64,000 nucleotides of DNA from Excoecaria cochinchinensis (taxonomy: Eukaryota; Streptophyta; Magnoliopsida; Malpighiales; Euphorbiaceae). This document shows positions 46,712 to 57,832 of the stretch, piece after piece. The stretch lies in the NCBI GenBank assembly GCA_947683425.1, contig CANTUQ010000004.1, forward strand, positions 8,532,001-8,596,000. Direction: 5' to 3'. Below the pieces are notes generated by a model that worked only from the letters and a program-made list of their open reading frames with translations, did not search any database and had not been told where the DNA came from. Within the stretch, counting starts at the first letter, position 1, and every line of letters starts with the position of its first letter. The translations under genes were made by a program, and so were the position numbers.

Positions 46712-47950
46712 CTTTTTATTCCAGAACTCTTTTATGATGTAAATGACAATTATAATATTATTAATAAGGCAAATAATTTCTCTTATTTGTGCGATGTTTC
46801 TAATGATTTCAACATGCATGAACATGATCATATTCCATCAATTTTTGACAACGATTCCACTTATACAACGCCTTTTAAATTTAGAACCTCGGAAAATCCG
46901 AGAGAAATTCTAATAGCATCAAATATAACTCCCGAGGAGAAAAAAAGTTTTGAGAGAATAATAAGAAAACATGAAAAAGTCTTTGCCTGGACCTATGAGG
47001 ACATGCCAGGAATTGACCGAGATGTGGCAGAACATGCTATCCCAACTTACCCAGATTACAAGCCTGTGAAACAGAATTTGAGAAGGCTCAGGCCAGAATG
47101 GGCAGACAAGGTTAAGGAGGAAATCCGACAGCAGATTGAAGCCAAGTTCCTTGTTAAAGTGCAGTATCCTACATGATTGGCAAATGTGGTCCCTGTAGCG
47201 AAGAAGAACGGAAAGGTCAGGGTGTGTGTGGATTATCGAGATCTGAACAAGGCCTGCCCTAAAGATGATTTTCCACTACCCCACATCAATGTGCTGATAG
47301 ACAGTACCGCCAATTGCGCGATGTACAGCTTTGGAGATGGTTATGTGGGCTACAACCAGATCCTGAACAAAATAGCTGACCGGGTTAAGACCGCTTTCAT
47401 CACAGAATGGGGAACCTACGTCTACCGAGTCATGCCTTTCGGCCTGAAGAATGCAGGGGCTACATAACAGAGGATGGCGACCAGGATCTTAAGTGACCTG
47501 ATCCACAAAGAAGTGGAAGTGTATGTCGATGACATGATGGTCAAGTCAGCCACCCGAGAGGGACACTTTGAAGCTCTAGAAAAGTTTTTCACCAGGATTG
47601 ACAAGTATAATCTGCGGCTTAACCCCAAGAAGTGCATTTTCGGAGTGACTTCAGGAAAACTATTGGGACATGTCGTCAGCCAGAGGGGAATAGAAATTGA
47701 CCCGGACAAGGTAAAGGCCATCAGAGAGATGCCTGTGCCGCAAAAGGAGAAGGATATAAGGAGTTTCCTAGGCAAGCTGCAGTATGTCAGCCGATTTATT
47801 GCCAAGCTCACTTCAATATGCGAGCCTGTTTTTAAGCTGCTTAGAAAGAATCAACCTGTGGTCTGGAACGAAGACTGCCAGAAAGCTTTTGAAAGCATCA
47901 GGGAAAACCTGTTGAATCCGCCAGTGCTAAGGCCGCTGCAGCCGATCAAG
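46712..47950 (+). pseudogene. Tat-2 reverse transcriptase
   Basis: Same frame as protease, with stops at 47174 (TGA for Trp) and 47465 (TAA, Tyr expected). Motifs in order: FAWTYEDMPG, VCVDYRDLNKACPKDDFPLP, YSFGDGYVGYNQI (usual Asp-Gly-x-Ser-Gly altered at Ser), RVMPFGLKNAGATYQRM split by the stop, and YVDDMMVKS with both catalytic Asp (near 47524-47535). Thumb and connection: LGKLQYVSRFIAKL. Typical Tat RT; no frameshift. Activity would need read-through of two stops. Confidence 0.92.
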
Positions 47951-48340
47951 CCGCTTATCCTGTATCTGGCAGTAGAGGGCAGTTCAGTGGGCGCCATGAT
48001 GGCTCAAGAGGATGAATTTGGGGTGGAATTTGCAATTTATTACCTCAGCAAGGAGTTCCTGGCTTATGACATAAAATATGCTGAAGTAGAGAAGATCTGC
48101 CTCGCGGTGATTTGGGCATCAAAGAAATTGAGGCATTACTTCCACTCATACAAAGTTCAAGCAGTGGCCAAGCAGAATCCGTTAAGATATTTGCAGGAAG
48201 CACCGTCTTTGCTTGGTAAGATGGGGAGGTGGCTGCTCTTGCTGCAGGAGTTTGATGTGCAATACATCATTGGCAAAACTATTAAGGGGCGAGCCGTAGC
48301 CGAATTTCTTGCTGAACATCCTATTCAAGGAGACACTCCC
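47951..48340 (+). pseudogene. Tat-2 first RNase H (Ty3 type, degenerate)
   Basis: It reads LILYLAVEGSSVGAMM, YYLSKEFLAYDIKYAEVEK, LRHYFHSYKVQA and IIGKTIKGRAVAEFLAEHP. The usual catalytic Asp residues of the Ty3-type RNase H are not conserved (L-Y-L-A-V and K-G-R-A-V-A-E). This is the usual state of the first RNase H in Tat elements, where a second RNase H follows. The frame is open. Confidence 0.85.
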
Positions 48341-48384
48341 GAGTTTACCTTTCCTGATGAAAGCATAGTCGCGATTTCTATCCA

Positions 48385-48880
48385 GGGATGGCAGTTACAC
48401 TTCGACAGGACGGTGAATAATAGAGGAGCCGGAGTTGGAATCATCTTGACAACCCCAGATAATGAGAAACTTTCCCTAGTAAAGAAGCTGAGGTACAAAG
48501 CAACCAACAACGAAGCCGAATATGAAGCATGCACTTTCGGGCTAGAAGCTTTAGCGGTATTGGGGGCAAAGAATATAGAAGTCTTCGGTGACTCATCCTT
48601 GGTGATTAACCAGATCCGAAGTGAGTGGGCTGTAAACAAAGAGCGGCTAGTACCCTACATTGAATATTTGAGAGAGGTATGTGGGCAGTTTGAGACTTGC
48701 ACTTTCCACTTCGTGCCGAGAGATGAGAATCGTCTAGCTGATGCATTGGCAACCTTGGTATCAATGTGGGATAACCCTAAGGGGGTAGCTATGAAGCCAG
48801 TACTGATTTCGAGTTCTGAGAAGCCCAGCTTTGAGATCAAGCCTGTAATGGAAGTAGAAGTAGTGGATGGGAAACCATGA
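48385..48880 (+). pseudogene. Tat-2 second, archaeal-type RNase H
   Basis: A full second RNase H fold follows the first. Motifs: WQLHFDRTVNNRGAGVGI (first Asp, 48404), KATNNEAEYEA (Glu), VFGDSSLVINQI (Asp), and ENRLADALATL (Asp). All four catalytic acidic residues are present, unlike in the first RNase H. An extra archaeal/plant-type RNase H of this kind is a known hallmark of the Tat lineage. The frame ends at a TGA (48878, Trp expected) before integrase. Confidence 0.9.
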
Positions 48881-50122
48881 TACTTCGACATCATGAATTA
48901 CTTGGAAAACAATAAATTTCCAGAAGAAGCTACTGAGAAAGACCAGAGGATGATCCGGAAGCTATCTACTCAGTTCATATCCTTGGAAGGGGTGTTGTAC
49001 AAAAGATAGTCAGACGGGATTCAGCTCAGGTGCTTGAACGGAAAAGAAGCCCGTAAAGTGATAGAGGAAACCCATGCAGGTGTCTGTGGGGCCCACATGA
49101 ATGGTTTTACCTTGGCCAAGAAGATTATGAGACAAGGCTTCTATTGGCTTACGATGGACAATAACTGCTCGAAATATGTTAAGCAATGCCAGTTGTGCCA
49201 ACAATACGCAGACTTGAGACACCTGCCAGTATCAGAGCTACATAACCTGACGTCACCTTGGCCTTTTGCTGCTTGGGGGATAGATATCATTGGAGAGATT
49301 CGCCCTACGGCATCCAATGGGCATAGGTACATCATAGTCGCAATTGACTATTTTACCAAATGGGTAGAGGCAGAATCCTTCAAAAAGATTGACGCAAGGG
49401 ATATGGCCAAGTTCATAGAGAGGAATTTGATCTGCAGATATGGACTCCCTCATCACATAGTATCTGATAATGGGGTGCAGTTCATGGGGGAAACCAAGAA
49501 GCTCCTCGAGAAGTATGGCGTCGAGCATCATAAATCCTCTCCCTATCGACCACAAGCGAATGGAGCAGTGGAGGCCGCTAATAAAAATATGAAGAAGATC
49601 CTGTCCAAGATGGTCCAAACCTACAAAGACTGGGCTAAAAAGTTACCCTTCGCCCTGTGGGGATTTAGGACAACGGTAAGGACGTCTACAAGCGCTACAC
49701 CATTTTCCCTAGTATACGGAACGGAAGCAGTATTGCCAGTTGAGATAGAGCTCAAATCACTGAGGGTGGTCATGGAAGCCCAAGTTCCGGAGGCCAAATG
49801 GGCGCGGCAGAGGCTACAGCACTTGAACTTACTAGACGAGAGTAGGCTGAAAGCTTATTATCATAACCAGATCTACCAGAAGAGATTGGCAAGGACTTTC
49901 GGAAAGAAGGTGAGAAAGCATCCGCTGAAAGAAGAGGACTTGGTGTTCAAGCAGATGAGGCCAGACATACCAGATATTAGAGGGAAATTCAGACCTACCT
50001 GGGAGGGGCCGTATATCCTTAAAAAGCTGCTGTCCAAAGGAGCCGCAATCTTGTCGGATAGTGATGGGAACGAATTCAAGGAACCGATCAACGTCGACAG
50101 ACTCAAAAGGTTCCATGGCTAA
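48881..50122 (+). pseudogene. Tat-2 integrase
   Basis: After a TAG at 49007 the frame is open to the natural stop at 50120. Zinc domain: ETHAGVCGAHMNG (His pair) and CQLCQQY (Cys pair). Core: WGIDIIGEIRP (Asp), HHIVSDNGVQFMG (Asp), ANGAVEAANKNMKK (Glu), an intact D-D-E triad. C-terminal: KHPLKEEDLVFKQM and FRPTWEGPYILKKLL (GPY/F module). The last codons NVDRLKRFHG are conserved in Tat-1. No chromodomain follows, as expected for Tat. Confidence 0.93.
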
Positions 50123-50158
50123 AGATCAAAATAAAAAGAAGAGAATAAAATGCCCTGC

Positions 50159-50197
50159 AGGTCGAAAACCGAAAAAAGGCGGCTGTGCTAAAATTGG
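50159..50197 (+). repeat. Single TGAAAAYC-type motif behind Tat-2 integrase
   Basis: gtcgaaaaccgaaaaaaggcgg then ctgtgctaaaattgggc, the counterpart of the iterated motif in Tat-1 and Tat-3. Only one copy is seen here, before the accessory ORF. Confidence 0.55.
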
Positions 50198-50353
50198 GCA
50201 TGTTGGGTAACTTCCTTCGACAGGACGTTCGCCCTTTTCATTTGTTATCAGTTTCTATCTCGTTTTCGGGCCGCCATTGCCCCGGTGAGGCCTAAATGGG
50301 CCTTCACCTTGAAAATAAGTCTAATAATATTTATTTTGTCGAGTTTTCGCTGT

Positions 50354-50377
50354 CTAATTTTTTTTTCTCCTTTGCAG
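50354..50377 (+). promoter_or_regulatory. Acceptor-like splice signal in front of the accessory ORF
   Basis: A branch-like ctaat (50354-50358), a run of T/C and ttgcag end one base before the ATG at 50379. This would allow the accessory ORF to be read from a spliced mRNA, for instance joined to the leader donor at 43348. No transcript evidence is available here. Confidence 0.5.
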
Positions 50378-50378
50378 G

Positions 50379-52427
50379 ATGCCTCCCAGACGCAGAGCAC
50401 CGCAGGCCCAGCCCGAGGTCGTAGTTCCGGGTTGGATGGATGTTGAATCAGCTCAGAGGTATAGAGCATTGGCTCAGGTAGAGCTTCGGGCCAGCCGTTT
50501 TGTGTTCCGGCCGTTCCTAGAGGCCCTAGGGATGGCCCCAGAGTTTGATTTGCTTGTCGAGGGTGCTGGGTGGACAGAGTTCCTTGACCCTTCCTTCCAG
50601 ACTTTTCCAGAGGCTACTTGCCAGGTCCTAGCCACTCTCCGCTATGCCGGTTTTCAGAGTGCAGATACCGAGCCAGGGGTGGTCCAGTTTTGGTTCGACG
50701 GCGACCACTACAGTATTACCAGGCAGAGATTTGCACATGCCATGGGGCTCCCTATAGAGGAGGGGGTCGAGATCCCACGGCGAGCTATGAGACGCGCCCA
50801 TTGGGCGGCTATTGCCCTACCGGGAGTGCTGTATGATCATGATACAGCGAAGAGCACCGTACTGGTGTCTCAGGCACTCCGGTATTTGCACAGAGTGCTA
50901 TCCAGTTCGTACCTCGATCGAGCTGGTAATCCAGGGTCGCTTAATGCGGCCAAGATCTGGAGCCTCTGGGCTATGGTGGCAGGCCAGCGTCTCAACATTA
51001 GCCATGAGATCTTGGCCAACTTGACCAGAGTCGGCAGAGGGTTGACACCGGTGGTGAGAGTGGGAGGAGTTATCACCCGGTTACTTCTGAGGTTGGGAGT
51101 TGCCCCTGACAGGTTGAGAGCACCCTTGGAGGAGGGGGTCCATGTGGATGCCGCAGCAGCAGTACAGATCGGGATGATCTCCCCGATATCAGTGCAGGCG
51201 GAGGCCTATAGGGTGCTGACCATTCACGAGACCCGGCGGATGTTCTCACTTCCACCTTTGGGTCCAGCTCCAGACCACCCGGAGCACCCAGAGGATCAGC
51301 CTCCATAGCCAGAACCCCAGCCATAGCCAGAGCCCCAGCCTCAGCCAGAGCACCAGCCTCCACACTTAGAGCTAGAGCTCTAGCCTCCTCAGCCTCCTCA
51401 GCCCCAGACTGTGCCACCGCCACAGCAGCAGGAGCAGCCCAGGACTCCATTGGATTTCGGCATAGAGTTCACGATGGACGAGCTCTTTGCCGCCTCACCA
51501 GCATCCAGAGCGCCGACTTCGGTCCCATCGCCGGGCATCAGGGTGCAGAGGGCTACCCACGGGCCCCCCGAGAGGTATCATCCGTATTCTCGAGGCGACC
51601 CAGGGGCATCTACCTCCACAGCACCGCCTCTAGAGCCACCACAGCAGCAGCCAGCACAGCCTGACTTCTCTTAGCTCCTCGCTTCCATGTTCACAGCCTT
51701 AGAGCGACGACAGGATGAGAGGGACAGAGCTATTCATGAGAGACTGGACCGCCAGCAGGCTGTTATTCAGGAGCAGTCCCAGTCAGTGGAGCGGTTAGCC
51801 CAGGAGCAGGCCTGCTACATCGAGCATACGACACGGGAGCAGGCTCGGATCATGGATGCTTTCAGGGATGAGCAGGCTCGGGCCATAGAGGCCTTCAGAG
51901 GTGAGCAGGCAACGCTGATCGAGCAGATTGCCCAGGGCCAGAGGGAGCTTAGGCAGCAGCTCGCTCATGATTTGAGGACGTCACAGGACCAGGTGTCTCA
52001 GAGGGTTGACATGACCCTATAGATGATCGACGAGTCACTCGACTCTCTGAGATCCCGTGTCCAGGCGATAGAGGGGATCCTCCCACCCTTGTCTTAGACC
52101 ATGAGGGAGTTCAGGGAGCAGGCAGAGCAGCGCCTAGAGCACATGAAGAGGGCCGCCAGTGAGCAGACCACTCAGTTGAGCCAGGCGTTCAAGAAGTTGG
52201 GAGGCACAGTATCAGAGACGCTGGAGTTCATGAGGACTTGCACCCAGCCTTTCTTGGATGGCCATGCTCAGATCCGATTCAGGTAGACCCACGATGCTGA
52301 GGCAGGACCTTCCATGGCTCAGCCTCCACCTCCGGCACGGCCAGCTCCGCCTCCACCTCCGCCAGGGACAGTGCACATATCAGATGATGAGGATCCCGAT
52401 GAGCCCTCTGACTACACACCCCTATGA
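50379..52427 (+). pseudogene. Tat-2 accessory 3' ORF, ATHILA ORF-1-like N-terminal domain plus coiled coil
   Basis: One frame of 682 codons from ATG 50379 to TGA 52425, interrupted by seven TAG codons (51306, 51324, 51381, 51672, 52020, 52095, 52284) and no other stop. Residues 1-300 are a compact domain with features I associate with plant ATHILA ORF-1/putative plant transposon proteins: GAGWTEFL, ATLRYAGF, LRYLHRVLSSSYLDRAGNPG, KIWSLWAMVAGQRLN. Then come a Pro/Gln/Glu-rich linker, a long Gln/Glu/Arg-rich heptad-like coiled coil (codons ~437-620), a PPPP-rich stretch, and an acidic end ISDDEDPDEPSDYTPL. No signal peptide or membrane segment. It sits where env-like ORFs sit in Athila. Function unknown. 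Confidence 0.75.
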
Positions 52428-52856
52428 CATTCAGGGAGTCACATTTTTGTACATTTATGCTTTATATATACATTGTACAAAATAGATATTTCTAGTGAAA
52501 AACTTTTGTTTTCAAGATTCATGCATTTATTCAGTTATTTATGATTCATTCATATAGCAGATGAATATATGTCTTCACATTCACTCATATTCCAAAACAA
52601 AAATGATAAATAACATCTCAATAAAGAAGAATATAAATGAACATGGCATAGCAAATAAAGCGAGATCATGCCATTAATAGACAGGTTAAAAGATGACCAC
52701 TCAAACATGAACTAACAAAACCCTTTATCACACAGGTACAGAGAAACATCGATCCGCACACAGGCATCGATTGAAAGTCCGAACAAGGGCGCCTAAGATT
52801 CTTTTTTTGGCAACAGGGAACCCAACGAGGTTTCCTCCTCTTCACATCAAGTTTGT
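52428..52856. other. Tat-2 3' UTR before tandem array
   Basis: AT-rich noncoding sequence of about 430 bp. I see nothing specific in it apart from short repeats of atgcattta/attcat type. Confidence 0.5.
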
Positions 52857-53560
52857 AGCCAGAGAGCGCTACATCTCTTCAACCCTGCGCAAGCCGAGAT
52901 GAGGCCGGCAGAGATCGAAGCTGCAGTTAAAGAAACACTGCTCTTCACCAGATCAAGATCGTGGCCAGAGAGTGCTACATCTCACAGTTCGCGTGACAGC
53001 CAGAGAGTGTTACGCACCTTGCAAATCGAATGGGGGTTAGGAAGGGAACTTCAGATCGAAGCTGCAGTTAAAGAAACACTGCTCTTCACCAGATCGAGAT
53101 CGTGGCCAGAGAGTGCTACATCTCACAGTTCGCGCGGCAGCCAGAGAGCGCTACGCACCTTGCAGATCAAATGGGGGTTAGCAAGGGAACTTCAGATTGA
53201 AGCTGCAGTTAAAGAAACACTGCTCTTCACCAGATCGAGATCATGGCCAGAGAGTGCTACATCTCACAGTTTGCGCGGCAGCCAGAGAGCGCTACGCACC
53301 TTGCAGATCGAATGGGGGTTAGCAAGGGAACTTCAGATCGAAGCTGTAGTTAGAGAAACACTGCTCTTCACACCGAGATTGTAGTCAGAGAGTGCTACAT
53401 CTCACAGTTCACGCGACAGCCAGAGAGTGCTACGCACCTTGCAGATCGGATGGGGGTTAGCAAGGGAACTTCAGATCGGAGCTGTGGTTAGAGAAACACC
53501 ACTCTTCATATCAAGTTCGTAGCCAGAGAATGCTACGTCTCACCAACACCTACAAATCGG
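52857..53560 (+). repeat. 141-bp tandem array in Tat-2 3' UTR
   Basis: About four and a half copies with starts near 52914, 53055, 53196, 53337 and 53475. Each has two internal gccagagagygctac segments. The period is a multiple of three, which keeps the frame 52899-53384 open; this is not a gene. Sequence is unrelated to the arrays of Tat-1 and Tat-3. Confidence 0.9.
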
Positions 53561-53720
53561 GATGAGATTGGTAGGGGTATCTTCGCATCGCCGAACAGAT
53601 CGAGACAAGGTCTACCAGGCACAAGGCGCGGAAGGTAAGAACCGTCGCAGGTACGCCTTCTTTCTTTCTGTCCTTTCTCTGAGTTTTGGCTTATCTAGGC
53701 GCTTGTGCACTTGTTTCCCC

Positions 53721-53735
53721 AAAACTGGGGGCAAC
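53721..53735 (+). other. Tat-2 polypurine tract
   Basis: AAAACTGGGGGCAAC immediately before the 3' LTR (TGTAAGCACC). Confidence 0.88.
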
Positions 53736-55792
53736 TGTAAGCACCGTGTCCCGGAGCGGTCCGGATCAGAGGTTACCCTATGATGAAATCAGTATCCGAG
53801 CTTGTATAAATGGTTTTAATTTGGGGGTTTTAGTCTCGCGTTCCACGAGAAGTGAGTCTTTTTACCTTTCGTAGGCAGAGAGGGAGAAAACGGGGGATTT
53901 TCGAGTCAAAAAGCATATTTTCCTCCACAGACGGCCAGCCCGTCTGTGAAGCCAGCCCGTCGCTTAGGGTCACAGACGGCCTGTGGTATTTTTCGACGCC
54001 CGTCGAAAAATCACCGCCCCTATCAGAATGCCGCCTGGTTTCCAGGAGCACGTAACCTTCTGACGCTCGTCGGTGGATGTGGCAGGTCCGTCGGACGAAT
54101 CCTTGTGTCAGAAGGATTCTTCCGATGCCCGTCTCCATACACCGACGCCCGTCGGTCGTGTCTGGCTTATAAAAGCTCCGGATTTTCACTAGAAAAGGGT
54201 TCCAAAAATTTTCAAGAGGGGAAACTCTGCCCAAATTTAAGCATATTTTCTCTCTCTTCCTGCAAACACATTTCATAAAGAAATTTCTTTTAAAGGAGGA
54301 TCAAATCAATCAAATGGAAGTAAAAACTAATTAGTTTTCTTTAGATTTTGAGTCCAAAGTCAATCTTTTGAGGGGTTAAAGAGGAAATAATCCATTTTTC
54401 CTTTCTTTGACCTTTCATCTTTGCTTCTCATGGAACGAGCGGGGCTCTAATCAACACAAGAGTCTCACCCAAAGCAATTATCTGAGGGTAAATATTCCGA
54501 ATTCCTTCTCCATATCATTTCATATTTACTCTTTATTTTATTGATTCTTTCAATTTTGTCATTATTTTCCTTTATTTTGACTCTCTTTATCTCATCTTGT
54601 GTTAAAAACCCTTTTTTTAACTTTCAAAAGGACCCCTTTTTTACTATTTTTTCGGGGACAGTGGTGACCGACGGGTCATCTCCATCACCGATGCCCGTCG
54701 GTCACCCCACTCACAGACGACCTTTTTGAGTGACAGACGGACATGTCGGTCATTTTGACTGACGCCCGTCGGTCACCTAAGAAAGGCCGTCGGTGGGTTC
54801 TGCCTCCACATTTTCGAATCATTTTCCATCTCTTTCAAGTCCTTTTGGTTTCATTTATGTTAATTGTATGTATATTGACATCTTGTAACTTTCTATGAGT
54901 GTACATTGATTCTCTTGGACCATCCTGAGCTTGAGGGGTTATCTATTATATTCAGAGGATTTCGTCCGGTTTAGTTTCCTAACCTTCCTGATTATTTCCT
55001 TCATTTGTTATTCATTAACTATTTTATGTACATGGACATACTCTTTTTCCATATCTTGTTAAGTGTAAAAATGGAATCAATGTTTTATACTCTATAAAAA
55101 ATGAGATTTGTATAAAATACAAGGGTCCAATGCCCTATTTTTATCCAATAAAAATCATCACAAATAAAAACATCCAATTTTAATAATGATGCATGCGAGG
55201 ACCAAAGTCCTCAAAGTAAGCAATGCCCCGATTCATGTATGCCTCGCACATTTACAAAAGGAGTTGTATTCCGCTCCTTGTATTATTGTAATCTTTTGAT
55301 TTTGATATTTACTTGCCCATTTACGGCTTTCCAAATGTGAATAAATGCGCCTTCGATTAATTGCATCGTGTGGAGAGAGAGCGAATTAATGATAATTAAA
55401 ATTTTATCATAAAATTATCAAGGTAGAAATAGATGAGAAATCCCGGACCCAGCTCTGGTCTTTGGGCTCAAAGAGGCTAGAGGTCTACCCTCCAAGACAC
55501 CTTTTTGTGCCATGAGACTTTAGCGCTAATCCTAGGCTCCTTAGGGCGAGAGGTTTACCTTCCAAGACCCCTCTGGCTGGCCCAAAATGGATACTAAGCG
55601 CAGTCTTAGGCTCTCCGAGGCGAGAGTAACTTTCCCAATGTTCTATTGGGTGGCGACTCCATGAAACCTCCTTGTTGCCCAACATAGACGCACTTGCGAT
55701 TTATTGCAAGCTGTCAACGGACCCACAAATGCCCCGATCGCCCTCGAGCGGGCGGTCCCATGGGCGGCCGCGGGGATCCGGCGCGTGTCACA
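53736..55792 (+). mobile_element. Tat-2 3' LTR (2057 bp)
   Basis: It spans TGTAAGCACCGTG to gcgcgtgtcaca. Nearly the same as 40797-42856 with scattered substitutions, mainly transitions. The first ~110 bp show more changes than most of the rest. Hairpin islands are at 53927-54164 and 54658-54802, equal in length to the 5' copies. Confidence 0.93.
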
Positions 55793-55797
55793 GCCAC

Positions 55798-55810
55798 ATG
55801 GGAGCCTAAA
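55798..55810 (+). pseudogene. 13-bp chromodomain sliver of C between Tat-2 and solo LTR B
   Basis: The codons for W-E-P-K follow directly on the frame that stops at 40796. They end in ctaaa, the left duplication of solo LTR B. The next codons of the frame are at 59747. So two insertions flank 18 bp including the Tat-2 duplication. Confidence 0.85.
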
Positions 55811-56210
55811 TGTAACACCCCAACTCATACGTGGGCAAACCCATCCGTAATGGAGTAGGATGCCGTACGAGTAGGTGTGTTACCGAACAGAAACGATCCG
55901 AAACGTATATAATTATGAAAGAATTAAAAACTTTTGAGGAGTAAAAATCGGAACATACATATTCATAACCGCGCATATTTTAAACGAAAACATACACATC
56001 TACAATTTTACAATTATACAATAGGAGTCTGAAATATTACATCGTTATCTTTACATATTATTACTTATACATATAACACAGATATACAAAAATTCTAAAT
56101 TACAAAAGCTGAACAAGATACAAAACTTCTATCTTCTATGTAGCCGACTCTGCAGATGCGCGACTCGAACAAAAGAAAACCTGCCACCTGCACGGGGAAA
56201 AGAGCCCGTG

Positions 56211-56228
56211 CTAAGCGATAACGCTTAG
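56211..56228 (-). other. Perfect stem-loop near the 3' end of solo LTR B
   Basis: CTAAGCG-ATAA-CGCTTAG, a perfect 7-bp stem with a 4-nt loop, ~400 bp from the LTR terminus and followed in sense by gcacggg. Counterparts are in A, C and D. Confidence 0.6.
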
Positions 56229-57481
56229 TGGGGAAAACAAACATAATAATATGGACGGCCATTCACAATGGTCGTCGAGGCAAAATACATTCAAATAGCA
56301 ATGGAGGATATTCAAAACACATATCTAAACAGACTTGCATAATAAAGGCATTCATTCGGAAACTCATACACATAATCATAAACATATATCAGGAATGGGC
56401 CAAAACAGTCATAACTCAAAACACGACACCAGTGTTATCATGCTGAGTCATATACCCAAGAAAATCATCCAAAACACAACACTTCTGCTGCACAACTCTA
56501 ATACATAGCATATCATGTTGTAAACATTCCCATAACGGAGACAGAAGGCATAATCACATCACTTCCCATCTATATCAAGACCATGCAGAAAGTACGATTA
56601 CAACATATATACTTACCCTCACAACCGATCTAATTCACATGCTTGTACACAATAAAACCATGCTTAACTCATATACATAAATACATCGATCGAAACCTTT
56701 CAACGCATTCAGAAACTAATAACAAATCACATGCCGAGTACGGATAATCATGTTAACTGAAAAGTCATGTTTACTAAATACAGATTTACCTTCTGAAGCC
56801 CGTGATCATATTCATATACACATAAACTGATCCTTGCTCATACAGATATCACATTTGATGACTATTTCCAAACAGAATAAAACAAACCATCAAAATACCT
56901 GCTGACTCATAATAGTGGATAACGAGTACGGAGGGAAAGACCTCATGAGGAAACACATAGCCCGATCTCTGACCGGGTAACCCTCAGAGGGAACACATAA
57001 TATAATGTACCATACAGGTACAAGTCGAAAAGCAACATCATCTTTTTCCACATTCCAAAAACATTTCATATCAAAGGGTTCGCAAGGAACCAGTCGTGGG
57101 ACCTGATCAGGGTCCAAATCGTTCAAAGGGCGCTGCAGCTACAGAGACTCTATTAGGCATGCCTAACTATCCACTAGACTGACTCTCGCAGGTCATGCAT
57201 CATACAAATCATATTTCACATCACATAATTTATATCATTATACGAAATCAGCAATAGGTGAGACATATGAATGAAATCATAAAGTCAGTAATGCATCATA
57301 CAATTTACACTTAAGCATATCATAATAATCTTAGAGAAAGATCATAAATATAGATATGCATAATACATTCAATTATATTAACATACTTCATAACATAGTC
57401 AAAGAATACACTTAAAGGCATCACAAATTCGGAACTCCAACATTGGAATCACCGAAGAAAACTAACTTAACATAACACATC

Positions 57482-57832
57482 TGTCGCGCTCGCGACAGAG
57501 ACCATAGTCTCTTCGCTGTGCGCGCGCGACGAACTTCGCGATCGCGGGAAGGAGAGAAAGGCCCGGCTCTGTCGCGCTCGCGATATTGTCGCGATCGCGA
57601 CAGAGGGTTAGCATTGCTATCGCGGGGTCGCGACAAGTCGCGTGCTCGCGATAGCACAGGCCAACAATGTGCTCTGTCGCGATCGCGACGATTGTCGCGC
57701 TCGCGACAGAGAGCAGACAAGCTATTGCTATCGCGGGCTCGCGACGGCGTCGCGTGCTCGCGACGGCATAGCATCGACATCACCTGTCTCTGTCGCGCTC
57801 GCGACAGTGTCGCGATCGCGACAGAGTCATGA
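57482..57832. repeat. CpG-dense palindrome island (TCGCGA) in solo LTR B
   Basis: Repeated perfect palindromes such as TGTCGCGATCGCGACA and CTGTCGCGCTCGCGACAG alternate with variants (atcgcgggctcgcgac) in a ~60-115 bp rhythm. Arms often come in pairs and could form cruciforms. It is very GC-rich in an AT-rich LTR. A detached copy lies at 58346-58385. Confidence 0.9.

Larger units (their letters stand above)
40797..55792 (+). mobile_element. Tat-2: near-complete Tat-lineage element with accessory 3' ORF
   Basis: LTRs of 2060 and 2057 bp (40797-42856, 53736-55792) are flanked by accac (40792-40796) and gccac (55793-55797). Order: tRNA-Arg primer site, leader with putative intron, gag, protease, G-patch-like motif, RT, RNase H, archaeal-type RNase H, integrase, acceptor-like site, accessory ORF, 141-bp tandem array, polypurine tract. 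Total 14,996 bp. One frameshift and several stops inactivate gag-pol. LTRs differ by a few percent by eye. Confidence 0.95.

Noticed and set aside
49253..49618. 121-codon minus-strand frame in integrase
   Set aside because: Antisense shadow of the well-supported integrase frame.
50379..52427. Accessory ORF as a viral-type envelope protein
   Set aside because: Although in the env position, it has no signal peptide or transmembrane segment; coiled coil and ATHILA-like domain fit better.
52899..53384. 161-codon frame in Tat-2 3' region
   Set aside because: Open only because the tandem unit is 141 bp, a multiple of three; the protein is a repeat of the array.
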